Numbered from the stretch's first letter, positions 54,249 through 63,391 are shown. The stretch: DNA of 64,000 nucleotides from Miltoncostaea sp036826475 (GCA_036826475.1 DAISWG010000010.1:1-64000); one strand, 5' to 3'. Program-made: numbers and translations. The notes: generated from the letters alone by a model not told the origin.

Positions 54249-54449
54249 ATGGCCAATCACCTCACCCCGGACGAGTTGTCGGAGGCGTTGGGACTGGCGC
54301 GCAAGCAGGTGGTGCGCTTGTGCGTCGAGACGTCCGTACCGATCTACAACGGCAGGATCGACAAGACCCTGTTCGTGCACTCGGTGACCGCAGCGGGTCA
54401 CCGGCTGCCCCAGGAGCAGGCCCAGGAGCTCCTGGCCACCGCCCCCTAG
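54249..54449 (+). CDS. 66-residue HTH (excisionase/MerR-like) protein
   Basis: LTPDELSEALGLARKQVVRLCVETSVPIYNGRIDKTLFVHSV has the helix-turn-helix and wing order of short excisionase-type (HTH_17-like) DNA-binding proteins. There is no integrase or phage context, so a chromosomal regulatory or nucleoid role is more likely than excision. It has a strong promoter and the best ribosome-binding site in the area (GAGGAGG, five to six bases from ATG), suggesting high expression. The stop is ten bases before the dacB region. Confidence 0.75.
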   Translation: MANHLTPDELSEALGLARKQVVRLCVETSVPIYNGRIDKTLFVHSVTAAGHRLPQEQAQELLATAP

Positions 54450-54458
54450 GAACCACCC

Positions 54459-55720
54459 GTGAGCGGACGGCGGCGCTCGCCGCCGCCGTCGCGCTCGCCC
54501 TCCTCGCCCCCGCCGCGGCCCAGGCGGCCCCGGGCGACGTCCAGTCGGCCCTCGACCGCTGGGGCCGCGCGAACCCGCAGACCACCGCCCTGGTGTGGCG
54601 GCTGGACGGCCACGGCAGCGGCACCCGGGTGGCCGGCTTCAAGGCCGACACCCCCCGGATCCCCGCCTCCACGATGAAGCTGGTGACCAGCGCGGGGGCG
54701 CTGCTGCAGTTCGGCCCCTCTCACCGCTTCACCACCGCGCTGCTGGCCGACCCGTCGGCGGTGCGCGACCGCAAGACCCTGAAGGGCCCCGTCTACCTGC
54801 GCGGCTCGGGCGACCCGGTGCTGGCCACCCGCTACTACGGGTCGGCCTACCTCCGCGGGCGCTCGACGCCCCTCACCGACCTCGGCACCGGGCTCAAGGC
54901 CACCGGCATCCGCCTGGTGCGCGGCCCGATCGTGGCCGACGAGAGTCTGTTCGACCGCAAGCGCCTCGGGCCGGGCTGGCCGTCGTACTACTCGCTCTAC
55001 ATCGCGCCCCTGTCCGCGCTCGCCATCAACCAGGACTACGCCGGCAGCGGCCGGGCCGCGTACGTCACCAACCCCACCCTGGCGGCCGGGCAGCGCCTGC
55101 GGGCGACCCTGAAGGGCGTGGGCGTCCAGCAGGTGGGCCCCCTGAAGGCCGGCACCACCCCGCGGGGCGCGCGGACGCTCGCGACGGTCACGTCTCCACC
55201 CCTCCCCGTGATCCTGCGGGCCATGAACCTGGACAGCGACAACTTCATCGCCGAGACGCTCACCAAGGGCGTCGGCGCCGCGAGTTCCGGCCGCGGCACC
55301 ACCACCGCCGGCGTCCGGCGCACCCGCGCCCTGCTCACGGCGCGGGGCATCCTGGGGCCGGAGGACGTGGTGGTCGACGGCTCCGGCCTGTCCCGCGGCA
55401 ACCACCTGGCGGCCTCGTCGCTGGTGCACGTCATCGCCCAGGCCGACGCCGACCCCGTCTGGGGGCGCCCGCTCATCCTGTCCCTCGCCCAGGGCGGCGA
55501 GGGCACCCTGATCCGCCGGTTCACCACCGGCGTCGCGACCAAGCGGGTGCGGGCGAAGACCGGCTACCTGGACGGCGTGAGCTCCATGGCCGGCCGCGTG
55601 GTGAGCCGGGGCGGCGTGCACTACGGGTTCGCGCTGGTGATGAACTCGACGGACATCGGCGGCGCCCGCGCGGTGCAGGACCGGGTGGTGACCCTCCTCG
55701 CCGCCGGCGCGGAGGACTAG
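54459..55720 (+). CDS. dacB: D-alanyl-D-alanine carboxypeptidase/endopeptidase, DacB (PBP4, S13); start disrupted
   Basis: About 420 residues of an S13 peptidase: SxxK as PASTMKLVTS, SxN as LDSDNFIAE and KTG as RAKTGYLDG, all intact, after a signal peptide (AALAAAVALALLAPAAAQA). It trims peptidoglycan outside the membrane. The coding frame has no ATG, GTG or TTG between the HTH gene and the signal peptide: the only start in place, GTG 54459, is in another frame, needing one added base (or two removed) to join. A sequencing indel in the GCGGCGCTCGCC run or a frameshifting event would explain it. The given start is therefore provisional. Confidence 0.85.
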
Positions 55721-57786
55721 CCGGCGCCGTCACCCTCCCTCGACGGCACCTCCGCGCTGCCGTCGAGGATCGCGAGGAACCCGGCCTCGTCCAGGATCGG
55801 GACCCCCGCCGACTCGGCCTTCTGCAGCTTCGTGCCGGGGTCGACGCCCGCCACCAGGAACGACGTCGACCTGCTCACCGACCCGGTCATCTTCCCGCCG
55901 GCCGTGGCGATCGCCCGCTTCACCTCGTCGCGGGAGAAGGCCTCCAGCCCTCCGGTCACGACCACCGAGAGCCCCGTGAGGGGGCCGTCGGCGCGTGGCG
56001 GCGGGGCGTCGGACGCCACCGTCAGGCCGGCGCCGCGGAGGCGCTCCAGCAACTCGCGGTTCGCGTCGCTGGAGAGGAACTCCCGGATCGACTCCGCCAC
56101 CACCGGGCCCACGCCCTCCGCGCCCGCCAGCACCTCGACGTCCGCGTCGAGCAGGGCGTCGAGCGACGGGCAGACGGCGGCGACGGCGTCGGCGGTCACG
56201 TCGCCGACGTGGCGGATCCCCAGGCCGTAGAGCAGCCGCGACCAGGGCCGCCCCTTCGACCGCTCGATGGCGGCGATGAGGTTGTCCACCGAGACGTCCT
56301 TCCACCCCTCACGGGCGATCAGCTCATCGCGCCGGGACGGCAGGTCGTAGATGTCGGCGAAGCTGCCGAGCAGGCCGTCCCGGTAGAAGCTGCCGATCGT
56401 CTTCTCGCCGAGCCCCTCGATGTCCATCGCCCCCCGCGAGGCGAAGTGGAACAGGCCCTGCACGATCTGGGCGGGGCAGGACCGGTTGGGGCAGCGGATC
56501 TGGACCTCGCCCGGCGGCTGCACGACGGGTGTGTCACACGCCGGGCAGCGGTCGGGCATCACGAAGGGGCGCTCGGCGCCGGTGCGCTCCTGGGTGAGCG
56601 GCCCCACCACCTGCGGGATCACGTCCCCGGCGCGCTGCACGATGACCCTGTCGCCGATCATCAGCCCCTTGCGCGCCAGGTCCTCCTGGTTGTGGAGGGT
56701 CGCGAGCCGCACGGTGGCGCCGCCGACCGACACCGGCTCCAGCTGCGCGAAGGGCACGAGCGCGCCGGTGCGGCCGATGCTGACCATGATGTCGTTGAGC
56801 GTGGTGATGGCCGTCGTCGGCGCGAACTTGTAGGCGATCGCCCAGCGCGGCGCGCGGCCCACGGCGCCGAGGCGCTCCTGCACGTCGATCTCGTCGATCT
56901 TCACGACGGCGCCGTCGATGTCGAAGTCCACCGTGCCGCGGCGCTCCTCCCACGCCGCGCACGCCGCCTGGACCTCGTCGATCGTCTGCACGCGCGTGAT
57001 GTCCGGGTTCACCCGGAAGCCGGCGTCGCGGAGCCACTGGAGCGCCTCCGACTGGCGGGCGACCGACACCCCGTCGGCGAAGCCGATCGAATAGCACCAG
57101 ATCGACAGGGGCCGCTCGGCGGTGGCCTTCGGGTCGAGCTGGCGCAGGCTGCCCGCGGCGGAGTTGCGGGGGTTGGCGAACGTCGGCAGCCCGGCGGCGG
57201 CGCGCGTCTCGTTGAGCTCGGCGAACGCGGCGAGCGGGAGGTACACCTCGCCGCGCACCTCCACGACGGGCGGGGGCGCGGCGCCGTCCGGCAGCCGCAG
57301 GCGGCTGGGGATGGCACGGATCGTCCGGAGGTTGGCGGTCACGTCCTCGCCCACCACCCCGTCGCCTCGGGTCGCCCCGCGCACGAACACGCCGTCCTCG
57401 TAGACCAGGGAGATGGCGAGCCCGTCGATCTTCGGCTCCACCACGAAGTTGATCTCGCGGGACGCCATGCCCTCCTGCTCCATCACCCGCCGGGCCCGGT
57501 CGTGCCACGCGGTCAGCTCCTCGGCGCCGCGGGCGTTGGCCAGGCTGAGCATGGGGCGCGGGTGCTCCACGGGGGCGAACCGCTGCGACGGCGCCGCGCC
57601 CACCCGCCGGGTGGGCGAGTCGGGGGTCGCCAGCTCGGGATGCGCCGTCTCCAGCGCCTCGAGCTCCCGCATCCAGTCGTCGTAGACGATGTCCTCGACC
57701 GTCGGCTGGTCCAGGACGTAGTACGCGTGGTTGGCGCCGTCGATCAGGCCGCGAAGCTCGGCGGCGCGATCGGCGGGATCGCTCAC
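55717..57786 (-). CDS. ligA: NAD-dependent DNA ligase LigA
   Basis: 689 residues, complete. Ia domain with the YDDWMREL pocket, adenylation motif VVEPKIDGLAISL (catalytic Lys), OB fold, four-Cys zinc finger (CPACDTP...CPNRSCPAQ), helix-hairpin-helix repeats and a C-terminal BRCT domain (GLSVVVTGGLEAFSRDEVKRAI). It seals nicks in replication and repair. GTG 57786 overlaps the HAD stop (GTGA). It overlaps dacB by four bases at the 3' end. Confidence 0.98.
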   Translation of the reverse strand: MSDPADRAAELRGLIDGANHAYYVLDQPTVEDIVYDDWMRELEALETAHPELATPDSPTRRVGAAPSQRFAPVEHPRPMLSLANARGAEELTAWHDRARRVMEQEGMASREINFVVEPKIDGLAISLVYEDGVFVRGATRGDGVVGEDVTANLRTIRAIPSRLRLPDGAAPPPVVEVRGEVYLPLAAFAELNETRAAAGLPTFANPRNSAAGSLRQLDPKATAERPLSIWCYSIGFADGVSVARQSEALQWLRDAGFRVNPDITRVQTIDEVQAACAAWEERRGTVDFDIDGAVVKIDEIDVQERLGAVGRAPRWAIAYKFAPTTAITTLNDIMVSIGRTGALVPFAQLEPVSVGGATVRLATLHNQEDLARKGLMIGDRVIVQRAGDVIPQVVGPLTQERTGAERPFVMPDRCPACDTPVVQPPGEVQIRCPNRSCPAQIVQGLFHFASRGAMDIEGLGEKTIGSFYRDGLLGSFADIYDLPSRRDELIAREGWKDVSVDNLIAAIERSKGRPWSRLLYGLGIRHVGDVTADAVAAVCPSLDALLDADVEVLAGAEGVGPVVAESIREFLSSDANRELLERLRGAGLTVASDAPPPRADGPLTGLSVVVTGGLEAFSRDEVKRAIATAGGKMTGSVSRSTSFLVAGVDPGTKLQKAESAGVPILDEAGFLAILDGSAEVPSREGDGAG

Positions 57787-58436
57787 CGCGCCTCCCCCCG
57801 GCAGGCCAGGAGCATGTCGGCGGGGGTGTCGGCCACCAGGTCCGGCTCCAGCGAGATCAGCTCGTGCGGCGGGAAGAAGCCCCACGTCACGGCGATCGTG
57901 GTGAGGCCGGCGGCCCGGCCGGCGAGCATGTCGAACGGCGCGTCGCCCACGTAGCAGGCGTCCGCGGGGTCGGCGCCGAGCCGCCGCAGGCCCTCCAGGA
58001 GGGGGTCCGGCTCGGGCTTGTGGCGCTCGGTGTCCTCCGCGGCGATGACCACGTCGAACAGGTCCCGCAGCGTGGGCAGCACGCCCCAGGCCAGGTCGAC
58101 GGCGTCATGGCTCTTGGAGGTCACGATGCCGAGCCGGCGCCCGTCGTCCCTCAGCCCGCGCAGCGCCGCCTCGACCCCGTCGTACGCCAGCAGCAGCGCC
58201 GACGTGTTGGCGTGGTTCCACGTCCGGTAGACGTCGTAGAGCTCCTGGGCGCGGTCGGGGTCGAACACCGCCATCTGCTCGATGAGGGGCCGCCCGACGT
58301 TGGCCACCAGCCGCTCGTCCTCCCACTCCTCCCCCAGCACGGTGCGGACGGCGTGGCGGTGCGACTCGCGGATGAGGGCCACGGAGTCGATGACCGTGCC
58401 GTCCAGGTCGAACAGGATGGGGTCGAAGCCGGTCAT
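57783..58436 (-). CDS. HAD-superfamily phosphatase (PpaX/Gph-like)
   Basis: 217 residues. Motif I FDLDGTVIDS, motif II GIVTSKS, motif III Lys in RHKPEPDPLLEGL and motif IV YVGDAPFDMLAGRAAGL are those of pyrophosphatase/phosphoglycolate phosphatase members. Position between surE and ligA in one operon suggests a nucleotide or repair-product phosphatase role. ATG 58436 overlaps the surE stop (ATGA). Confidence 0.92.
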   Translation of the reverse strand: MTGFDPILFDLDGTVIDSVALIRESHRHAVRTVLGEEWEDERLVANVGRPLIEQMAVFDPDRAQELYDVYRTWNHANTSALLLAYDGVEAALRGLRDDGRRLGIVTSKSHDAVDLAWGVLPTLRDLFDVVIAAEDTERHKPEPDPLLEGLRRLGADPADACYVGDAPFDMLAGRAAGLTTIAVTWGFFPPHELISLEPDLVADTPADMLLACRGEAR

Positions 58437-59257
58437 GCGCTCCCCGGGGCGGCGCCGACGCCGAGCAGCGCGGCCAGCTCCAGGGCCTCCACCGCCTCCA
58501 TGCTCGCCAGGTCGGTCAGGTTGAAGTGCAGCGGCGTGACCGAGATCGCGCCCTCCTCGATGGCGGCGAAGTCCGTCCCCTCCTCGCGCCGGTGCGACGC
58601 GGCGCCGCCGTAGATCGTGTACCGGCGCCGGCCGCCCTGCTCGTCCAGCAGGGTCAGCTCGTCGTTGTACTTGCGGCGGCCGAGGCGGGTGACGGCGGCG
58701 CCGGTGACCGCCTCGGGCGGCAGGCCGGGGGCGTTGATGTTGAGCACCACGCCCTCCGGGAAGTCCGGCTGCAGCAGCCGCGGCGCGACGGCGGCGGCGA
58801 ACGCCGCGGCGGCCCGGAAGTCGTAGGCCCGGTCGTCCCACTGGTCGGCCGTCGCGGCGTTCACGGCGTGCGCCGAGACGGCGAGCGCCGGGATGCCCAG
58901 CAGCGTGCCCTCCAGGGCGGCGGCGACGGTGCCGGAATAGGTGACGTCGTCGCCCAGGTTGAGGCCCAGGTTGATGCCGCTGACGATCAGGTCGGGGTGC
59001 CGGTCGAGCAGGCCGAGCGCGGCGAAGCGCACGCAGTCCACGGGGGTGCCGTCGGTCGCCAGGGCCGGGGCGCCGTCGGCCAGGGCGACCTCCTCCACGT
59101 GGAGGGGGTTGTGGATCGTGATCCCCCGGCCGATGGCGCTGCGGTTGGAGTCCGGGGCGATGACGCTGACGTCGCCGACCTGCCGCAGCGCCTGCGCGAG
59201 GGCGAGGAGGCCGGCCGAGTGGACGCCGTCGTCGTTGGTGACGAGGATGTGCGGCAC
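58433..59257 (-). CDS. surE: 5'-nucleotidase SurE
   Basis: 274 residues. HILVTNDDGVHSAGL gives the Asp-Asp metal site, SAIGRGITI and SGINLGLNLGDDVTYSGTVAAA complete the SurE active site. It dephosphorylates 5'/3'-nucleotides. GTG 59257 is chosen because TACGCT lies eight bases upstream (leaderless geometry) and the protein then begins MPHILVTNDDG as in the family; ATG 59263 is two codons longer. First gene of surE-HAD-ligA. Confidence 0.93.
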   Translation of the reverse strand: MPHILVTNDDGVHSAGLLALAQALRQVGDVSVIAPDSNRSAIGRGITIHNPLHVEEVALADGAPALATDGTPVDCVRFAALGLLDRHPDLIVSGINLGLNLGDDVTYSGTVAAALEGTLLGIPALAVSAHAVNAATADQWDDRAYDFRAAAAFAAAVAPRLLQPDFPEGVVLNINAPGLPPEAVTGAAVTRLGRRKYNDELTLLDEQGGRRRYTIYGGAASHRREEGTDFAAIEEGAISVTPLHFNLTDLASMEAVEALELAALLGVGAAPGSA

Positions 59258-59295
59258 GGACATCCAGCGTAGCGGCTGACGAGGGGGGTGGACCC

Positions 59296-60159
59296 GTGGA
59301 TGCGATCGATGTGGCCGGGCGCTACTTCGCCGCCTGGAACGCACGGGACCGCGACGCCGTGGCCGGGGCCTTCGCCCCGGGCGGGACGTATCGCGACCCG
59401 ACCGTGCCGGAGGGGCTCGACGCCGCCGGGACGGGTGCCTACGCCGGGGGACTCTGGGAGGTGTTCCCGGACCTGGCGTTCACGGTGGACGACCGCGTCG
59501 CGGACGGCGACACGGTGTGGGCGCGGTGGACGATGACCGGCACCGACGACGGCGGCATGGCCGGCCTGCCCCCGACGGGGCGGGCGATCACGGTGGAGGG
59601 CGCCGACCTGATCCGGGTCGCGGATGACGGCGTCGCCTCGGTGCAGGGCTTCTTCGACGCCGGGGCGGTGCCCCGCCAGCTGGGGATGCAGGTGGTGGTG
59701 CAGCCGGACCAGGTGGGGCCCTTCCGGTTCGGCACCGCCGTCTGGGTGTCCCGGGACGGCGGCGAGCCGGGGGCGGTGAGCCTGACGGTGCTCGAGGCCA
59801 CCGGCCCGGAGGCCCAGCGGGAGGTCGCGGAGCGCACCCGGGGCGTCGTGGGCGAGCTGATGGCGGAGCCGGGGTTCCTGAGCGTCCTCCTGGCCACCGT
59901 CGGGCCACGGATGTACACCATCTCGGCGTGGTCGTCCCCCGAGGACGTCGAGGCGGTCCGCCGCAACGGCCCGCACGGCGATGCCGCCCGCCGGTTCTTC
60001 GGCGACGGCCTCGCGACGGGCGGGCAGACGGGGGTGTGGGCGCCGCACCGCCTCAACGGCATGTGGGTGCGGTGCGCCGACTGCGGGGAGATGGTCCCCT
60101 CCGGCGGCGGGCGCTGCGCCGCCGGGCACGAGCTGCCGGCGGCGCCCGCCTACTGGTAG
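59296..60159 (+). CDS. SnoaL-like domain + antibiotic-monooxygenase-like domain + zinc ribbon
   Basis: 287 residues in three parts. Residues 1-125: SnoaL/ester-cyclase cone fold (RYFAAWNARDRDAVAGAFAPGGTYRDP ... FPDLAFTVDDRVADGDTVWARWTMTGT). About 140-230: ferredoxin-like ABM fold (FGTAVWVSRDGGEPGAVSLTVLEATG ... MYTISAWSSPEDVEAVRRN). End: a short ribbon CADCGEMVPSGGGRCAAGH. This combination is unfamiliar to me. Catalysis cannot be assigned. GTG 59296 is used, with ATG 59299 next to it. The 3' end overlaps truA by ten bases. Confidence 0.72.
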   Translation: MDAIDVAGRYFAAWNARDRDAVAGAFAPGGTYRDPTVPEGLDAAGTGAYAGGLWEVFPDLAFTVDDRVADGDTVWARWTMTGTDDGGMAGLPPTGRAITVEGADLIRVADDGVASVQGFFDAGAVPRQLGMQVVVQPDQVGPFRFGTAVWVSRDGGEPGAVSLTVLEATGPEAQREVAERTRGVVGELMAEPGFLSVLLATVGPRMYTISAWSSPEDVEAVRRNGPHGDAARRFFGDGLATGGQTGVWAPHRLNGMWVRCADCGEMVPSGGGRCAAGHELPAAPAYW

Positions 60160-60896
60160 CGGACCGCCACCAGCGTCAGGGGGTGCGCCGGTGCCGTCGG
60201 GCCGGCCGCGCCCCTCGGCGCGCCCCCCAGCAGCGCCGCCACCCGCGCCGGCTCCCACGCGCCGCGGCCCACCAGCAGCATCGTCCCGACGGCAACCCGC
60301 ACCATGTGGCGCAGGAAGGCGTCGGCCTCGAGGACCAGCACCAGCTCGTCGTCGCGCCGCTCCCACCGGCAATCGGAGACGGTGCGGTCGAAGAACACGT
60401 GCTCGGTGCGCGTGGGCGTGAACGCCCGGAAGTCGTGCTGCCCCACCAGCAGGCCGGCGGCCTCGCCGAGGCGCCCCTCGTCGAGCGGCGCGGGGTGGTG
60501 CAGCACCCGGCCGGCGCGCAGCGGCGAGGGCGGGCGGGTGAGCTCGCGGTACTCGTAGCGGCGGGCGACGGCGTCGCGGCGGGCGTCGAAGCCCGGGGGC
60601 GCGTCGGCCACGGCGCGGACCGCCAGGTCGCCGGGCAGCAGCCCGTTCAGTCCGCGCAGGATGCGGCCGGCGGGGAGGTCGGCGGCGGTGGGGACGCTCG
60701 CGACCTGACCCGACGCGTGGACCCCGGCGTCGGTGCGGCCGGCGACGGTGACCTCCGCCGGCTCGCGCAGGAGCGTCCGGAGGGCGTCGCGCAGGACGCC
60801 CTCGACGGTGCGGAGCCCGGGCTGGGAGGCCCAGCCCGAGAACCGCGATCCGTCGTACTCCAGGTCCAGGCGGAGGATCCGCCCGCCCGGAGGCAT
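60150..60896 (-). CDS. truA: tRNA pseudouridine(38-40) synthase TruA
   Basis: 248 residues. Catalytic Asp in VAGRTDAGVHASGQVAS (about residue 56), plus RRYEYRELTR and the C-terminal FLRHMVRVAVGTMLLVGRG. It converts uridines in the tRNA anticodon stem-loop. ATG 60896 overlaps the rplQ stop (TAATG), the usual position at the end of the ribosomal operon. Confidence 0.97.
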   Translation of the reverse strand: MPPGGRILRLDLEYDGSRFSGWASQPGLRTVEGVLRDALRTLLREPAEVTVAGRTDAGVHASGQVASVPTAADLPAGRILRGLNGLLPGDLAVRAVADAPPGFDARRDAVARRYEYRELTRPPSPLRAGRVLHHPAPLDEGRLGEAAGLLVGQHDFRAFTPTRTEHVFFDRTVSDCRWERRDDELVLVLEADAFLRHMVRVAVGTMLLVGRGAWEPARVAALLGGAPRGAAGPTAPAHPLTLVAVRYQ

Positions 60897-61273
60897 TACC
60901 GCGTGGCGGCCGCCGGGACGTCCTTGGACAGCTCCAGGAGCACCATCGGCGCCGCGTCACCCTGGCGCGGGCCGAGCTTCAGCGTGCGGGTGTAGCCGCC
61001 CTGCACGTCGCTGAACGCGGGCCCGACCACGTCGAAGAGGTGGTACGTGATGTCCTTGTTGCGCAGGAGCGCGACCGCCTGGCGCCGGGAGTGCAGCGTG
61101 TTCTGCTTGGCGAGGGTGATCGCCTTCTCCGCGATGCCGCGCGCCAGCTTGGCCTTGGGGGCCGTCGTCTGGATGCGCCCGTGCGTCAGCAGGGCCGTCG
61201 CGAGGTTCGCGCCCATCGCCGCGCGGTGCGACGAGGAGCGGTTGAGCTTGGGGCCTGCGTTGCGGTGGCGCAC
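60896..61273 (-). CDS. rplQ: 50S ribosomal protein L17
   Basis: 125 residues. MRHRNAGPKLNRSSSHRAAM is the L17 N-terminus, followed by LATALLTHGRIQTTAPKAKLARG and a C-terminal GGYTRTLKLGPRQGDAAPM. GTG 61273 has AGGAG upstream. Between rpoA and truA as in most actinobacteria. Confidence 0.98.
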   Translation of the reverse strand: MRHRNAGPKLNRSSSHRAAMGANLATALLTHGRIQTTAPKAKLARGIAEKAITLAKQNTLHSRRQAVALLRNKDITYHLFDVVGPAFSDVQGGYTRTLKLGPRQGDAAPMVLLELSKDVPAAATR

Positions 61274-61309
61274 GTCGTTCTCCTGGTGGCGAGGAGCGGG
61301 TCCTCGGGG

Positions 61310-62251
61310 CTACTCGTCGTCGCTGCGCAGGCCGAGGCCGTGCGCGGCGAGGTTCTCCTTGACCTCTTCGATGCTCTTCTTCCCGAAGTTCGGGATGGCC
61401 GACAGCTCGGACTCCGTCTTCGAGATCAGGTCGCCGATGGTCTCGACGCCGACGCGCTTCAGGCAGTTGTAGCTGCGCACGCCCAGCTCGAGCTCCTCGA
61501 TCATGATGTCGTGCATCCCGCCGCCGGCGGGGACCTCCTCGACGGCCGGCTCGCCCAGGAGCTTCGTGCTCTCCGGGTCGGCGAAGATCGCGAGGCGCCC
61601 GATGAGCGTCTCGGCGGCCTCCGCGATGGCGCCGCGGGGGTCGACGCTGCCGTCGGTCTGGATCTCGAGCAGCAGCTTGTCGTAGTCGGTGCGCTGCCCG
61701 ACGCGGGCGGGGCTCACCTCGTAGCGGACGCGCAGGACCGGGGAGAAGTTGGAGTCCACCGGGATCACGCCGATCGTGGTGCCCGGGCCCTTGTTCTGCT
61801 CGGCGGGCACGTAGCCGCGGCCGCGGCTGATCGTGAGGATCATGTCCAGCCGCGAGCCCGCCTCGAGCGTCGCGATCTCGAGGTCCGGGTTCAGGATCTC
61901 GAGGTCCGCGGGCGCCGAGATGTCGGCGGCCGTGACGGCGCCGGGCCCGACCTTCGACAGCTCCACCTCGATCTCGCCGACCTCGCCGTGGAGGCGGCAG
62001 ACCAGCTCGCGGAGGTTGAGGATGATGTCGGTGACGTCCTCGCGGACGCCGGCGATGGTGGTGAACTCGTGCTGGACCCCTTCGATCCGCACCGAGGTCA
62101 CCGCCGCCCCCTCGAGGGAGGACAGCAGCACGCGGCGCAGGCTGTTGCCGAAGGTGTGTCCGAAGCCGCGGTCGAGCGGCTCGACCTCGAACCGGCCGAG
62201 TGTGTCGCTGACGGGGTCGTAGGTCATGCGGGGGGACTGGATGTCGAGCAC
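61310..62251 (-). CDS. rpoA: RNA polymerase alpha subunit
   Basis: 313 residues. N-terminal assembly domain (TLGRFEVEPLDRGFGHTFGNSLRRVLLSSLEGAAVT) and C-terminal domain for UP elements/activators (LELGVRSYNCLKRVGVETIGDLISKTESEL ... NFGKKSIEEVKENLAAHGL). GTG 62251 has AAGGAG upstream. Rather short linker between domains. Confidence 0.99.
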   Translation of the reverse strand: MLDIQSPRMTYDPVSDTLGRFEVEPLDRGFGHTFGNSLRRVLLSSLEGAAVTSVRIEGVQHEFTTIAGVREDVTDIILNLRELVCRLHGEVGEIEVELSKVGPGAVTAADISAPADLEILNPDLEIATLEAGSRLDMILTISRGRGYVPAEQNKGPGTTIGVIPVDSNFSPVLRVRYEVSPARVGQRTDYDKLLLEIQTDGSVDPRGAIAEAAETLIGRLAIFADPESTKLLGEPAVEEVPAGGGMHDIMIEELELGVRSYNCLKRVGVETIGDLISKTESELSAIPNFGKKSIEEVKENLAAHGLGLRSDDE

Positions 62252-62308
62252 GTGACTCCTTGCCTCCGGCGCGGGGGCCGGATCGTGGTGACAGCGGGAC
62301 CAGGCATC

Positions 62309-62335
62309 GGCCCCGTCCCCGTCACGGGAGGGGCC
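62309..62335 (-). promoter_or_regulatory. compound hairpin between rpsD and rpoA
   Basis: On the minus strand GGCCCC, then CCCGT/ACGGG, then GGGGCC: a 5-bp inner stem inside a 6-bp outer stem, in the 102-bp gap between rpsD and rpoA. It could tune read-through or mRNA processing so that rpoA is set apart from the ribosomal proteins. No T-run follows. Confidence 0.35.
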
Positions 62336-62353
62336 ATCGCCGGGCGGCCCTGC

Positions 62354-62956
62354 CTACTTCGAGTAGTACTCCACGATGAGCTGCTCGCTCACCTGGGTGT
62401 CGATCTCCGAGCGCTCGGGGGCCTTCAGGACCTTCCCGTTCAGCGCGTCGTAGTCGGCCTGCAGCCACGGGGCCACGGACGCCACCAGCTCGGTGGCCGC
62501 CCGGATGATCGGCTCCGCGCTGGAGCCCTGCTTCACGGTGATGACGTCGTCCGCCTTCACCTGGTAGCTGGGGATGTCCACCTTCTGCCCGTTCACCCGG
62601 AAGTGCCCGTGGTTGACGAGCTGCCGGGCCTGGCGGCGGGTGGCCGCGAAGCCGAGGCGGTAGACGACGTTGTCGAGCCGCATCTCGAGCATCCGCAGGA
62701 GGTTCTCGCCGGTGATGCCCTGCTGGCGGTTGGCCTTCTCGTAGTAGCGGCGGAACTGCTTCTCGAGGAGCCCGTAGTACCGGCGCGTCTTCTGCTTCTC
62801 GCGGAGCTGGAGGAGGTACTCGCTCTGGCGGATGCGGCCACGGCCGTGCTCGCCGGGCGGGTACGGGCGCCGGTCGAGGTACTTCTGCGCCTTATCGGTG
62901 AGGGCGAAGCCCTCGCGGCGGGACTGCTTGACGGTGGGGCCGGTGTAGCGCGCCAT
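62354..62956 (-). CDS. rpsD: 30S ribosomal protein S4
   Basis: 200 residues. MARYTGPTVKQSRREGFAL at the start, the S4 domain MRLDNVVYRLGFAATRRQARQLVNHGHFRVNG in the middle. No Zn-binding Cys, so it is the C-minus form. ATG 62956 starts two bases after the rpsK stop. Confidence 0.98.
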   Translation of the reverse strand: MARYTGPTVKQSRREGFALTDKAQKYLDRRPYPPGEHGRGRIRQSEYLLQLREKQKTRRYYGLLEKQFRRYYEKANRQQGITGENLLRMLEMRLDNVVYRLGFAATRRQARQLVNHGHFRVNGQKVDIPSYQVKADDVITVKQGSSAEPIIRAATELVASVAPWLQADYDALNGKVLKAPERSEIDTQVSEQLIVEYYSK

Positions 62957-62958
62957 GC

Positions 62959-63357
62959 TCAGACCCTCCGCCGCTTGCGCGGCCGGCAGCCGTTGTGCGG
63001 GACGGGCGACACGTCGGTCACGGAGGCGACCTCGATGCCCGCCGCCTGGAGGGAGCGGATGGCGGTCTCGCGGCCGGAGCCGGGGCCCTTCACGTAGACG
63101 TCGACCTTCTGGAGCCCGTGCTCCATCCCCTTGCGCGCGGCCGAGTCGGCCGTGACCTGCGCGGCGTAGGGGGTGCTCTTGCGGGATCCCTTGAAGCCGG
63201 CGGAGCCGGCCGTCTCCCACGCGATCACGTTGCCCTGCTTGTCGGTCAGCGTGACGATCGTGTTGTTGAACGACGTCTTGATGTGGGCGTTGCCCACCGG
63301 GATGTTCTTCCGCGTGCGGCGGCGGGTGCGGCCGCGGGTCACCTTCTGGCGTGCCAA
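62959..63357 (-). CDS. rpsK: 30S ribosomal protein S11
   Basis: 132 residues, ending in PVPHNGCRPRKRRRV as S11 does; AHIKTSFNNTIVTLTDKQGNVIAW is near the N-terminus. The start codon is TTG 63357, the only suitable in-frame start, unusual for a highly expressed ribosomal gene. Confidence 0.98.
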   Translation of the reverse strand: MARQKVTRGRTRRRTRKNIPVGNAHIKTSFNNTIVTLTDKQGNVIAWETAGSAGFKGSRKSTPYAAQVTADSAARKGMEHGLQKVDVYVKGPGSGRETAIRSLQAAGIEVASVTDVSPVPHNGCRPRKRRRV

Positions 63358-63391
63358 CGCGCTCCTCGGTCCTGGTCGGTTTCTCGGGCTC

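Noticed and set aside
54249..54449. A prophage or integrative element marked by the excisionase-like gene
   Set aside because: No integrase, att repeats, or change in base composition. The tRNA-Pro 1.2 kb away has no duplicated 3' end that I can find.
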